A DNA stretch of 64,000 nucleotides from Aquilaria yunnanensis (GCA_039654915.1 CM077594.1:93634893-93698892), one strand, 5' to 3'. Shown: positions 47,278 through 59,973, counted from the stretch's first letter. Made by a program: numbers and translations. Notes: generated from the sequence alone by a model not told the origin.

Positions 47278-49214
47278 AAAGAAAAGTCGTAGTTCTCTGA
47301 TCAAGATTTTCATGGGGTTGCATGCATCTATTACATTTATAAACGTGGGGAACGCTACAACGTGCCTTGAAACTTGAAAGCCGACTTGGTCGCAAATAAA
47401 AGTGTATTATAACCTTCACCGTTAAGTACCTGATAATGCGGTCAACGCAGTCGGAAAGTTGACAAAAAAGTTGCGTTTCTTTCAATCTTTAATAATTTGA
47501 CCGTCTTCTATTCATTCACATGCTCAAACTATTTTTCCGCCATACTACTGAAATTTTCAGGGTGGTCAAGTTTGATTTCGACGCGTATTTGCGAGGTGTA
47601 AACCTGCATTATCATGCTTTGGCTGGCTTAAGCCTACTTCTATTTTGGCCACAAAAAATTATAAAATTATTTATTCTTTTTGAAAAAAAATTTTTTGAGA
47701 AAATTGAAACGTTGACTTTTTTAATAAGGCCAAAGTACAATAGCATACCTGAACTTTTCTTACTCGTACAAGTTGGTCCTCGAATTGAAACTTGGTCCAT
47801 AGAAGCCCTCAGGCGTAATTTCTAACTTGCAACGAGTTGGTTCCCTAGTTCCCAAAATCTAGCATGTGCGAGCATGTGACTTGGACACCACCCAACCGAC
47901 ATAAATAAACTTTTATGTAATATATTCTCACAAACATAAAGTCATGAGTACTTATTGTTTATTTAGGGAGAAATCTATTTCTTGTGTTCCTCTTCGTTCT
48001 TCATTTTGTTGCCAAAATGGAATTATGAGAGTGAGCAAAGAAAGTCTCTGTTTGAAATAGGGAAAGATAGGCATTTCCCATTTACCAAAACTTTAATTGT
48101 ATCCAAGTTTTAGGTTACAAAGTTCAGGGTCTCCTACCATATTGGGCCATTAACATACCATAGTGGGTCTCCTACCATGTACCCAAATATCTCGGCCGTT
48201 CCTTACTGGGCCTCGAGGCCCCTCTTTTACAAGCAAAACAGAATGAATCAGCAATATATCATCGCGTCCAAAGGCAATGCCAAAAGCCCAAGGCCGATTA
48301 TCCACGCACGCACACATTTGAACTTCCAGGTTTAGTAACCACAATTAATTTAGTAAAGCATTTGAAATCTATCTCAAAATTCGTAAGAATTATGCTCGGC
48401 CCTTTCAAATATGTTGTATTAAATACGTATTTTGTTTTTTTTTTCTCCCAATACGGTTCGGAAATAAGACAGTTCAAAAAGAATTTCTACTAACTACCCT
48501 AATCAAGATTACCTGTCCAGTTAATTATATGCATCCCTGATTAAAAGTAAAGCCACGAATGCTATATTGACTGAAACAATTAATGTTGGAGGCGGACGCG
48601 GACATACCCAGCCCACCTTTAAACGGACACGGACACAAAACTCAATTCCACACATAATTCTCTCAGGTGCAGGTGCCCAAAGCCAAATTCCATCAGCTTT
48701 TGAAACCATATTCCTAGCTCTCAGTTTCGTGCTAATAAGTAAAAACCTAATTCGTAACTCATGCGTTAATCTAATTTTCCACAAAAGAAATCTTGGATTA
48801 GAGGAAACCAAACTCGTCAATGGATTAACTGTAACTACTGAAACCCACTGCCACTTATCGATGATGTATTTTCGCACAAATGCATTTTTTTTTTTTAATA
48901 ACTGAAGCAAAAGTCATCGTGTTGAAATTGTCTTTAAGGCTCGAGCCAGTCTTTTGAGATTTTTACAAAACAGCTTTTTTATTTTTATTTTAATTTTTTC
49001 AGAATAAATACATCATTTAAAAGCTAATACTTTATTTATCCAATAATCACTTAAATCATATTTTCTTTTACAGAATAATTATTTTTTTTTATAAATTTTT
49101 TCATCAATCTAGCTTAAACTAAAAAAGAAAAATTAGTGAAAAGAATACTTTTCATTTTGGAACCGAGAAAGTAGAAGTAATCAGTCACTTTTGAATGTAG
49201 TTATAGTAAAATTG
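47278..49214. other. Unassigned region
   Basis: Somewhat less AT-rich around 47280-48360 and 48540-48900. Open frames of 112 and 129 codons overlap on opposite strands at 48521-48910. Neither has a recognisable domain. No RNA gene or transposon end identified. Confidence 0.35.
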
Positions 49215-49773
49215 ATAGTAAAATTGATAGAAAGTACTCAATTTTGACACACTATATGAGTTTTAGTAGTTCGATAAAACAACAGTAAAGAATTGGTGTC
49301 CGTTTAGTACAAGAGAAAAAGTGATGGTACCTTGGTGGATTTTACCTAAAGTATTTTATTTCCTAATTAAGTTTAATACCTATTTTTGTACTTTGTTGGG
49401 TTAATTGGAGTCCATGTTAATTATGTTATCAAGAACAATTTTTCTAGGTATTTTTTATTTGAAAAAATATGAATTAGCATTAATCAACTAAATAGGAAAA
49501 TTGTTTAATGCTAATTCATATTTTTTCAAATAAAAAATACCTAGAAAAATTGTTCTTGATAACATAATTAACATGGACTCCAATTAACCCAACAAAGTAA
49601 AAAAATAGTTATTAAACTTAATTAGGAAACAAAATACTTTAGGTAAAATCCACCAAGGTACCATCACTTTTTCTCTTGTACTAAACGGACACCAATTCTT
49701 TACTGTTGTTTTATCGAACTACTAAAACTCATATAGTGTGTCATAATTGTGTACTTTCTATCAATTTTACTAT
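49215..49773. repeat. Near-perfect long inverted repeat (269-base arms, 21-base loop)
   Basis: Arm 1 is 49215-49483 and arm 2 is 49505-49773; the loop is 49484-49504. By eye the arms pair without gaps and with about five mismatches, around 98% identity. The outer tip reads ATAGTAAAATTGATAGAAAG on both strands, and just outside the left arm this tip is partly duplicated. No coding frame. A transcript from either strand would fold into one long hairpin. It could be a foldback transposon or MITE, or an inverted duplication; no TSD was recognised. Confidence 0.9.
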
Positions 49774-49813
49774 TAACTCGAATGAAAATGCTGATATGAC
49801 ATTAATTATCATT

Positions 49814-50731
49814 AAAATAAATTATAAAATAACAATTTTGGTTTTCAAACTTTTCAATCACTAATTCGAACTCTTTAACTTCCATTAAAATCAATTTTGC
49901 TTTCCTTACTAGATCCATCCCACATGGGCATTTCTTTGAACATTTGATGTGCTTTTCATGATCTCATCATTCTAAGAACCAACCGGTTCAAAAAAACCAA
50001 ATCACCCTTTCTAGTAGAATTAAGTTTTAAATCCATGAGACGTACAACAATAATTACAACATTTAGTTCAACAAAATAATTTTGAGCACCAATCGAACAG
50101 GGAGGCTGGACTCGATTCTGAGTGAGATCAAATGCCGGAGAAGCTCAATGCCAGCAGTCTTAGCTGTTGCGGAGCGTTGTGGAGGTGGATTACTCAAATG
50201 GCAGACTGCTTGTTCACGGCGGCCAAGGGACGTCATCGTTCTCAATGTGCTTCCCTCACCTTCTTCCTCCCTTCTCTCACCATCCCAAGAATCGAGAACA
50301 ATGAAATTGAGGTGAGCGAGCGACAATGGCATCTATGTGGACTACGTTGCTTAAGAGGTGTGTAGATGGGGTAGTGAATCGAGGCAAGCAATGACAGTGG
50401 CTACATAGACTGGGTTGGGTTGGGAGGCGGATAGGGCAACGAATCGAGGCAAATCAAGGGAGGCTTGGTTGGGTTGAGAGGAGTACAATGCATCAAATCT
50501 AGTTGGACAAGTCACGGGGCAGCCAGAGAACATTCTTCAGGTCTCATTTTTTGTATTGTCGGCGGGTTAGGTTGGGTAAGGGATGGTGGTAGTGGTGAAT
50601 CGAGTGAGAGGTTAGGATTTTGGGGGCTGGATCGGGTGAGGGAGTGAAAATTTGATTTTTTGGAAGTTTAGGGGTTAGAATTTCCGATTGAAAAAACTTG
50701 GGAATTGAATATACTATTTTAAATTTATTTT
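49814..50731. mobile_element. Possible Pack-MULE
   Basis: Left AAAATAAATTATAAAATAAC and right, read inverted, AAAATAAATTTAAAATAGTA begin diverged TIRs that also share TTTTTCAATC and CTAAACTTCC/TTTAACTTCC. The interior 50080-50640 is GC-rich with frames on both strands and may be captured host sequence. I cannot identify its source. Confidence 0.4.
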
Positions 50732-52304
50732 AGAGTTAGTTAATGTTATGTGAGCATTTTACCCAAATACTTTCAAAAAATAAATACAAAAATTATAGTA
50801 CAATACTAAATTACAAAATTTCCTGCCCGTGTCAATTTAGTGAATTGATAGATACATTGCATGTAAATGAAGAAGCAGATTGGCGGGTTACAGTAAACCC
50901 GATCGATCGAGCTGGCTGTATTACCCTCTAATGCAATTATATTTCGATTCATAGTATATATCCGGAGTCTAATTATGTTCTTCGAAGCAATAATATAACT
51001 AGAAGATTCGTTTCTCCCACCCACTCCCACCCCCCGTTTCTTTTTCCTATTTGTTTCATGGTTTCATCAGTTGCGCAAGCTACGGGCACTGGGAAAAATT
51101 CCCCTCCATATGTATAAATTTCAATATAGACAACGAACGATATAGGTTTAATTTGGACGACGTATATTATATATCACGAATCAGATCCAGTCCAATATAT
51201 TGTTTTATAGAAAGGCGAAATATTCCAATATCCATATTAATTTAAAATGCGGTCGATTAATTATCCGGGACCAGTAATTAAGCTAAATTAATTGAAGTGA
51301 AAGCAATATGCGTGGTGGCTTGGCAAGGGGTAGTAGCTACTGCATATGATATGATCGATGGATCGGCCACTGGTTCGGTTGGGACGTACAAGCAACGTAA
51401 TCCAGATGACCTCAAGCATGACCGAGTAAATAACGTACGTTGAAATGGACATCGAATCCAATTAATTGTAGCCAGCCACCCACAAACAAACCAATACATG
51501 CCCCCCCGAAACCAAGGTTCCATTCTATCCATTGATAGCTAGGCTTGAGGCAGAGGGGAGACGCACACCAAAATAGTATAATCAACAACGGCGACAATGA
51601 GGTTTTGGAAAATTTTTTAATATTTTTTATAGAAGTTTGAGTTTATAATATATTTTAATTTTTAATTTTTTAAATTCATGTTATAAAATAAAAAATTATT
51701 TTCTAAATTGTTTATATTTTAACACATGAATTCTACAAAATTTAAAAGACAATATTTTTCATATCCGTAATATAAGCTATCTATTTAAACTTCTATAAAA
51801 AAAAATTGAAAGACAAAAATGAGAAAATTTTTCACATCTAAACACTACTTAAATTTTTTAATTTCAATTTCCCACTAGTATTTCCAGATTAAAAAACCAA
51901 GCTAGCAAGAAAAATTAAGCAATATATACACACACATATAGAATATTAAATTTGTCTATTACCTTCAATATAAAAATATTCTAAGAGCAGCAGCAGTCAC
52001 GAATTACAATTAAGATTTAAGAATGAATTGTATCTAGACTTAGATACCTCGTGGCTGTATTAAAAAAAAAAATCTAGCCTCCATTTAATTTCATGGATGA
52101 TCTTCAACTGTAGTGTGTGTATTTATGTTATTTATTTGGTTGAAGAGCATCTTTCTTTTCTAATTAATTCTTTTATTCTGTAACTAGAATTTGCGTTTTA
52201 CTCCATAGCCAAAATCCAGTACCAATACAAGTCTCAGACGACAAAATAAACGCAAAATATTAATATATATATGCACCACAAAAAAGCGCCTGACAGGAAT
52301 GCGT

Positions 52305-52331
52305 GATATATATATATATATATATATATAT
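52305..52331 (+). repeat. (TA)n microsatellite
   Basis: About 13 TA units, followed by TTATCTTATCTTATA-type repeats. Confidence 0.9.
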
Positions 52332-52698
52332 TATCTTATCTTATATTATATCTTATATTATAAAAAATATGAAGGTGCACAAATGTTAAATGATTTTTTT
52401 ACTATTACATTATAAATTATTTTGTTCTTTTACTGAAATTTAATTTATCATTATCTATTTAATTTGAGTTATATGAGCACTAAACACTAAAAGAAATCCT
52501 TAAGTTGTCACTAAATTGTATTTTTAGTAATAAACTTGCCCTTCCTTGATTCTATGTTACAGAATAAAATATTATATATAATTTTTTTGTATTAATCTTA
52601 CCCAAATTAAACTCTCAAGTTGCCATTAAATTTTTTTTTTTTGCATCAAACATTTTGCTTGATTCTATATTACTATGAGATAATACCTCAAGTATAAT

Positions 52699-52936
52699 AA
52701 ATATTTTATAAAACTTAAAATTTCAATTTTGCATTTGAAAATCTTTTATAGCCAAATCTTTTGTTTGAATAAAAGACTTAAATATATGGTAAAACTCATG
52801 CTAAAGTTTGTATTACTAAATATTTTAAAAACTTAAAAATTTGCGCTTAGCATTTAAAAATATTTAGAGCTAAATCTTTTATTTGAATAAAAGATTTAAA
52901 TATATGGAAAAAAATCATGCTAAAATTTCTACTACT
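52699..52936 (+). repeat. Diverged tandem duplication, period about 119 bases
   Basis: Two units start AAATATTTTATAAAACTTAA and AAATATTTTAAAAACTTAAA. Both contain TTTGAATAAAAGA.TTAAAT and end TCATGCTAAA.TTT.TA.TACT. Confidence 0.8.
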
Positions 52937-52979
52937 ATAAAAAGTACCTTTGAACATAAAATTCTTGTCAATTAAGTTT

Positions 52980-53523
52980 TGATATTCCAATAAGACATCT
53001 TCTATGTAAGACATGCCAACCTCTAGAAGGGCTTGCCATTAAATAGTATTTGCAGTAAAGTAAAATGAGGGTCAGGGGGCTCCCTGGAGCATTACCGGGG
53101 AAAGGACCTCTAATGCCCAAGTTAGTGTAGAGAATTGGAGGTGTATGAGAGCAATAGGTAGGGGAATGTAAAGTTAAGTGGTTTACCTAGGAGATTTTTT
53201 CGAGTAAATATAGGGCAGTTGTGGAGATAGATGTTTTGCCCGAGCAAGGCAGGTTTGGACACGTGGATAGCTTGATTTGGAAAACCTATGGTTCGTACCT
53301 TAGGAGAGGTGTCTTTAGCTAGACTAAAGCTAGCAGGTGGTTATACTTAGGCAGCAGATTGGGAGGCATATGGATGGCTTCTGTCAATGGTCCCGGGGGA
53401 CTACGTGTTTGGCCTTTTCCTCCAAGATCCCTTTAGCGTGTTCCAAGGATGTTACCGAGTTTGGACAACTTCTCTATCTTTCAAGGGTGGTGGGCCTATT
53501 ATCCAAGGGTGGTAGGCCTATCA
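52980..53523 (-). repeat. 3' LTR of the Tat-type element
   Basis: + strand TGATATTCCAATAAGACATC ... GGTGGTAGGCCTATCA. It aligns with 61584-62117 through GGTGTATGAGAGCAATA, GTGGTTTACCTA, GGCCTTTTCCTC and GGTGTTACC-like blocks. The ends are TG...CA. Confidence 0.8.
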
Positions 53524-53789
53524 CTCGAGGGTTAGCGTCCTCGAACAGTGTGAGTTAGGTTATCGTCATCAGGAGGGAAAGATAATCATTTTTAGGTCCC
53601 AACTAAAGGCAGGTTTCCAATATCCTCCCTGAATGTGGTTTCAGACTTTTGTGAATTCCATCATATAGCCGTTAACCAATTGCCTCTGAAATCCAACTTT
53701 TACTTCAACATTTTTTTGTGCATGTGTGGGGTTTTTAAGATAGTCCCCATTTTATATTTTTCATGCAATATTACAAATTGCATCTTGTT

Positions 53790-56240
53790 TTAAAGGGTTC
53801 TTTTTATTTTTTTGTTACCTCGGGGGATTGGAAGTAAGAAATACACTTTCACCTTCGCTACCAAAGATAGCTGGTGGGGTAGAAGTATTTTTTTCATGGA
53901 AGTACTGAAGGAGTGGAAGAATTTGCCAATGAGATAGGCTTCTAGGACATTGGCGATCGATGTTACGGATCCTTTGAAGCTCTTAACCAAAGAGCTTGAA
54001 GCCCAATTCGAAGAGTTTGATAGACGTGTTAGGCAGGTGGTTGACTGGGATGAAGAACTACCTTCATGCCAGCCTTACCCTTTCCCTATTAGGTAGAATT
54101 TGATGATTGAAGAGGTTCTTCAGGAGTTAAATGTTGTAAAAGAATACCTAACTGACCTCAGAATGCCCAGGATAGGCATAGATGGGAAGAAGTCAATTAT
54201 AGTCAAACTCTTTTGAAAGGAGCTCACTTATCAGATCTTTGTAAAAAAGTTCCTTCTTTCGCCTTTTTACCTAATCATCTTGTACTTACATTGATGTCTT
54301 TCCTATTTTTACAAAGATGGGTGACAAGTTCGCTGGTTTTTGCAAGAATCTCTTCCTTGGCCAAGCTAAGAAGGGCAAACAAAGGAAGAATAGCAAAGAA
54401 AAGAAAGCCTCCGAGAAGAAGAAAGAATAGACTTCGGGAGGGCCTTGTCCCAAGAAAACTAAGGAAGATTCTTTACCTTCTATTTTTTAAGTTACTAATG
54501 AAGTGGGGGAGATTCTTCCCGAGGTCGCCATTCTCTTAACTCCTGTCAGCCCAACCTCAGCTATGAAGACATTGGGGACTTCTTTAGCCACGCTTTCAAT
54601 GGAAGAGGCTGAAGAAAAAAGAAGGCTAAAGAGGAAAGATATTCCAGCTGACATTCTGAAAGTTAGTAATTCAGGAGCTGTAGATTCCAAGGTTCCTTTA
54701 CCAAGTTCGGTCATTGACATTTCATCTATGAGTTTTTGGCTTTTTTTGGAATTTTAGACTTTATAGATGAATGGCTAAAGACTGATGCAGTGATTGAACT
54801 TCAGTGAGATTGAGCATAAGAACTGGCCATGCCGAACTGGGTGGCCGACCATGAGTGGAAACATCAATTGCATGAAGCCAAGATCCCTCAATGGAAGGTT
54901 TTGAGGGAGCCCTTTTGGAAATTCACGGAGGATATGGACTTATTCTCTAAAGATTGTCAAAAGATGATCCCCCAAAATGGCAAGAGGCATAATGATGAAT
55001 GTGACTTTTCAAACTTTGACAGAATCATGTTTGAATGAGGAGATTTTAGCTGCTCGAATTACCGAACATGCTGCCCAAGTGGCTTTTTTTTTTCATACTT
55101 AGAAAATTTATTCCAGTTTTTGTGAACTTATCTTTTACATCTTTATTTTACAACTGTTGGCCTACGGGAATACTTTTGAGCTTGGTCTGCTAAATAGAGG
55201 TGATCAGTATTCGGTTCAAACCAAAAAAACCAAGAAACTAAAATAATTTTGAAATTCGGTTAGGTTAATTCGGTAATTCGGTTTGGTTTTGGTTAAAACC
55301 AAATAACAAAAATTTTGATTTCGGTTTTAGAATTCGGTTAATTCGGTAACCGAAATAACCAAAATTTTTTATACTAATTTTTTTTTATTTGTTTCATGAA
55401 CAATAATGCTACCAAGTAACCCAACTTAGCTTGGATTCTTATTTTCTTTCTTTCCATGGACAATGAATCTTTTATATTGAATGGAATTTGAAAAGAAAAA
55501 CAATATCTTTATCTCATTTCATCTATTATAGAATTTAACTACCATTTTTTTGGTTAATTCGGTTTGAACCGAACCGAACCAAATTCAATTTTATAGAATA
55601 ATTCAGTTAATTCGGTTTCTTAGCATCAAAAACTGAAAACCAAATAAACTGACTAATTTGGTTCAGTTTAAACCGAACAAACCGAATAATCACCTTTACT
55701 ACTAAGCAGACCATGATTGGACCCAGATAGATCAAAATCTGTCAAAGGCTAAAGTGCCCTAATGACCTCATGTTACAAATTTAGAGAGCTAAATAAGGTA
55801 GTCAAGAAAGAAGTAGTAGAGGTGCACTAAGATATTGCTGAGGGCACTCACATGCTGTTCAAGGGTTATTCCTCAAAGATGGCTGATCTTGGGGTAAAGC
55901 TATTGGCTTAAACTTCAACTATCGAAGCTCTATAAAAGGAACAAAAAGCTTTATTTTTCAAGGTTGCTCAGGCTATTTCAGAAAAGACTCAACTCTTTGC
56001 TGAAGTTGGCCAATTGGAGAAGTAAAAAAAGAAGAAGAAGAAGAAGATGGAGGCCCTGATAAAGTAGAAGGAGGAAGCCAACGAGATGATCAAGTAATTT
56101 TTCTAGGATGGTTTTTGCTTGGCTCGCCATCAAATCCTTTCTTGTTATCCGGGCTTAGACGTCTCATTCCTTCAGGTTATTGATATGCCCGAAGGTCTCT
56201 TTTCTGTTTAGTCTTGGCGGGAGTTTTTAGGCTTACCCTA
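53790..56240 (+). pseudogene. Extra ORF of the Tat element, opposite strand to gag-pol
   Basis: Broken + strand frames give protein-like sequence: DPLKLLTKELEAQFEEFDRR and VVDWDEELPSCQPYPFPI near 53965-54090; a Lys/Arg/Glu-rich part near 54340-54430; TLGTSLATLSMEEAEEKRRL near 54570-54625; WVADHEWKHQLHEAKIPQWK then FWKFTEDMDLF near 54838-54940; and a predicted coiled coil near 55870-56095 (KMADLGVKLLA, EALIK, KEEANEMIK). Tat-lineage elements of several plants are reported to carry additional ORFs of this kind, often antisense and 3' of pol, some related to plant mobile or transposase-28-like domains. That placement fits. The specific domain was not proven. Interrupted by the hAT element at 55195-55698. 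Confidence 0.55.
55195..55698. mobile_element. Non-autonomous hAT element with 8-bp TSD
   Basis: Left TAGAGGTGATCAGTATTCGG; right, read inverted, TAAAGGTGATTATTCGGTTT. Flanks CTGCTAAA (55187-55194) and CTACTAAG (55699-55706) match at 6 of 8, both differences transitions. Subterminal AATTCGGTT/AACCGAA repeats occur many times at both ends. No coding capacity. Confidence 0.75.
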
Positions 56241-56649
56241 GCAAGTTTCAAACACTACAGAGCAAGTAAAATCTTTTAAAGAGTCTTAAGGCAAAGATGC
56301 CAAAGAGTAGTGTAGGGCCTTTTTTTTTTTGTACCTTTCTTTTCTTTCGATTAATACAATGTTACTATTTTCAGTTTCATGCTGAATCATGTTTTTTCCC
56401 AAGTTATAAGGATTTAACTTTATCCTTCAGAATGGTGAAAACACATTTTAGGCATACATGTTTGCCCCCTTCAAAATATTTTTAGTAACGCTAGTGGATA
56501 GAAATTCGTCTAAGTGTCTTGAGATTCCTCAATCACTAAAATATACAATTACCTTAATAGCATTTGCACAATTTTGTTTGGTTCCTTAGAAATCTTTTAA
56601 GCATAATATTTCTTCGAATAGTCCGAATGTCAAGTATTTTATAACTCTT

Positions 56650-57500
56650 CTTCTTCTGTGTTTCCGATCTTGAAAACTCATGGCTAAACCTTTTTGGTGA
56701 CCAAGTAGGGTTCTTCCCTGTTCATGCTAAACATGCTATGAGACGGCCTTCGGGGTTCCAATTTTGTCATTCGGAGTACGAGGTCTCCAACTTTTATTCC
56801 CTTGGGCCTAACTTTTAGGTTCGTTGCAACGGCAACGCACTGCTAGAAAGCTCTTTTTCTAAGGCTGGCCATTTCCCTATGTTCCTCTATCATGTTGAGT
56901 TTGACCCTTAAGTCGAGGTCATTTTCTGTTTCTTGTACCCTTATAGAAAAGGGTTTACTGCCTCCATAGGAATTAGAGTTTATGTTCTAAACACAAAGGA
57001 AAAAAGGGTCTCCTTGGTTGCTCTTTTTGGAGTTGTTTTGTAACTTCATAATAAACTTGGTAGTTCGCCAGGACACTTTCCCTTTACCTCCTAAGGCATT
57101 TTCTTCAAGCCATCTTTCAAGGTTATGTTTGATACTTCTACCAGTCCATTGCTTCAGGGGTGTGCTACTGGAGCGAAGTGCAGTCTCATGCCAAGGTCAG
57201 TGGCAAACTCTTAGAACCTTTTGTTAATGAATTGAGTGCTATTGTCAATGACTATCATTCTCAGACAGCTAAATCTGCATACAATGTTTTTATAAACAAA
57301 CTTTGAATGTCTTTTGCTGATATCATATCCAAGGGCTCTACTTCGACCCACTTAGTGAAATAATCAACTATGACAATGCAATATTTAATCCCTCTTGGTG
57401 CCATGGGAAATGGGCTAATTAGATAAATTTCCCATACATCGAAGGGCCAAGTATAGTTAGCTAAAGTTACTCATTCAAAAAGGTGTTTATGGCAATGTTT
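56650..57500 (-). pseudogene. Tat-type integrase remnant
   Basis: The minus strand gives PFPMAPRGIKYCIVIVDYFT, KWVEVEPLDMISAKDIQSF, then IVIDNSTQFINKRF with the second Asp, LGMRLHFAPVAHP and SNGLVEVSNITLKDGLKK with the Glu, consistent with the DDE core of plant Tat integrases. Stops and frameshifts are scattered. The HHCC finger upstream (about 57480-57560) is weak. Confidence 0.8.
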
Positions 57501-57779
57501 GACACACTAGCATTTATGGTAATGTTTGACAAATTGCTGAGCATATTTCCTGATAATCCTACTAAAGTAATACTCCAGCCAAAGTGTTTGTTCCGATGTG
57601 GGATCCACATATCCCTTTATGGACTTCCCTTAGCACAGTTTCTATGTTGATGATTTGTAGGGGATTAAAGTATCCTTGCCTATATAGCTTTTCTCTAATT
57701 AGAAACTATCTTCCTACCCTCTTTAAGACCTTTGCCACCTCTTGATGAACATCAGCCAGGGTGTTACTAGCTAAGTTTT

Positions 57780-58420
57780 TTTTATTGGATTTTTCCATCC
57801 TTTATATATGGTTCTTGTTAACATGATGGCTATGCTCGGGGAATAAAGCACCTCAGTAGATTGTTAGGATTTAACCAATATATCCACCTCCATATTTTCT
57901 TTTTGAGGTACCTTCTTGATTTGCATTTTGTCAAACATTTGAATTAACTCTTTAACAAGGTCGTAATATTTTGCTAGCATTAGCTCTTTGACTTCATACT
58001 CCCCTTGCAATTGTCGAACTACCAACTACAAGTCATTCTAAGCACTTAAGGCTCTCACGTTGACCTTTCTTGCCAATTGCAACCCAGTTATAAGAGCTTC
58101 ATATTTATATATGTTATTGGTGATTTAAAATCCAAATTTGATAGACTTTGTAACTTCTATACCCTTAGGTCCTCATAATATTATTTCAGCACCTTGGTGT
58201 TCTGAACCCACTGCACCATCAACAAAAAGTGGTCAATCTAGCTCATTGTCTTGAAGAACTTCTATAGCTTTGGTGTTTTTAAGTAGTTCAGCTGTAAAGT
58301 CTACTCGAGCTTAGGCTTTTATCACTTTTCTTGGTTCATATATGGTATCACACTCCTCAAGCTCTATGCACCATTTCGACAGCTGCCCCAAATGATCTAT
58401 CCTTCTCACGACATTGTTAA
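57780..58420 (-). pseudogene. Tat-type RNase H remnant
   Basis: The minus strand reads LSKWCIELEECDTIYEPRKV, LFVDGAVGSEHQGAEIIL (first catalytic Asp), TNNIYKYEALITGLQLA with the Glu, RQLQGEYEVKELMLAKYYDL and QIKKVPQKENMEVDILV. Related elements have DSQLVVxQ where this copy reads NDLxLVVRQ. Confidence 0.8.
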
Positions 58421-58699
58421 TAGACAAGTTACATTTTACTATGATGGTATGCCCTTAAAAGTAAGGCCGAAGTCTTCTACTTGCCCTAACTTAGGTGTAA
58501 ATTGCTTTTTGTAAGGTTAGGTACCTTACTTCGGTCCCATGCAAAGATTTATTGATGTAATAAACTAGTCATTACTTTCCACCTTCTTCCCTGATGAAGA
58601 CCGAACTGGCAACTTTTTGGTATTACTCTATCTAAGGATGCTGTTTGGCATTGCTTTAGATGTCCATTTTTTATGCTTTAGTCAACATTGAAAGGACGA

Positions 58700-59450
58700 C
58701 ATCAGGCCCCATATTTGGATGTGAATCTGCTAAGTGCAGTTATTCTTCCCGTGAGCCTCTGTATGTTTTTTATGGTTGTGGGCATCTTAGATCTGAGTAG
58801 GGTCTTAACCTTTTTTGGGTTAGTGTCTATGCCTTTCTTGGATACCATAAAGCCAAAGAACTTACCAATTGTTACTTCGAATACGCACTTTTTAGGATTG
58901 AGATGTATCCCAAATTTATGGAGCTACTGGAAAGTTTCTTGTAGGTCAGCGATATGGTTGTTTGATAGCTTACCTTTAACTATTATGTTGTTAACATATA
59001 ATTCCATATTTCTTCCTATTTGGGAATTAAACACCCTATTCATCAGTCTTTGATATGTAGCCCTTGCATTTTTTAGGCCGAATGACATCCTTATGTAGCA
59101 GAATGTACTTATGTCGGTTATGAATGCCATTTTTTCCTCATTTGTGGGGTTTATCCAGATTTGGTGATACCCACTAAAAGCATCGAGGAAACTTAGTAGT
59201 CCATATTCGGCAGTGGAATCCACAAGTCAATTTATTGAAGGCAAGGGTATGAGTTCTTCGGGCAAGCGCCATTAATACTTCGAAAGTTAATGCCCATTCG
59301 GAGTTTGTCACTTGCTTCCTTGGTGGCAATGACAATGTTATTGAGCTAGTCTAGATATTTTACTTCTCTTATTATCCCTACCTTCAAGCGTCATTGGATT
59401 TCCTTTTTAACGAAGTCATTTTTGTGTGATGATGTGTTGCGCTTTTTCTG
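58700..59450 (-). pseudogene. Tat-type reverse transcriptase remnant
   Basis: The best open piece is 58924-59223: DSTAEYGLLSFLDAFSGYHQ, KMAFITDISTFCYIRMSFGL, KNARATYQRLMNRVF, MELYVNNIIVKG. The catalytic YVDD box reads YVNN, each change needing one G-to-A. Upstream DKLRMGINFRSINGACPKNS and downstream LNPKKCVFEVTIGKFFGFMV continue the domain with stops. This copy could not polymerise DNA. Confidence 0.88.
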
Positions 59451-59619
59451 CCGAATGGGCTTAGCATTGGGATTTACTTTTAGACTATGCTAGATTTTGT
59501 CCAAATTTATTCCAGGCAAGTCTTTTGGTTAATAAGCGAATAAATCCTTGTTCATTAGTACGACAGATACAAGCCTATCTTTTTCTTCTTCGGCCAAATG
59601 CCTCCCTATTCCGGTATTT

Positions 59620-59973
59620 GTCGAGGACTAGTTCTAGATTCTTAGTTTCTATCTTTTCCCCTGGTCTAACCCCGAATGTTGGTAAAGTCATAGGTTAGAG
59701 CCCATCTTCAGAGATGCACAAGCTTGGCAATAGATAAGCAAATAGAACATCGACGTTTAAGCTATCATCACAGAGTACTCTTTTAACATCCTAGTTCCCA
59801 ATTTTGGCTGTGATCAAAAGAGGGTCGTCATGAGGAAAATTTACCATTGAGCCATCTTTTTGGGTGAGCTTGTTTGCGGGACTGTCAGATTCCATCAATG
59901 CTATTTTCTTTACCTTCCTCTTTCTTTTTGCCAAAGGCATACTTGTGGTAATCGTTTGGATGACTCTAACCAA
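59620..59973 (-). pseudogene. Tat-type aspartic protease remnant
   Basis: The minus strand reads PHDDPLLITAKIGN, DVKRVLCDDSLNVDVLFAYL, corresponding to the VxRVLVDNGSSxDVLF active-site region of relatives but altered and broken by a stop. Confidence 0.65.

Larger units (their letters stand above)
50732..52979. other. Unassigned intergenic region
   Basis: 50820-51600 is less AT-rich and looks single-copy, but no gene was recognised; frames there are short and overlap on both strands. A (TA)n tract and a tandem duplication lie further right. Confidence 0.4.

Noticed and set aside
48521..48910. 129-codon minus frame and 112-codon plus frame overlapping each other
   Set aside because: No domain or family likeness, both strands open over the same bases, and no promoter or splice context; best explained by chance in less AT-rich DNA.
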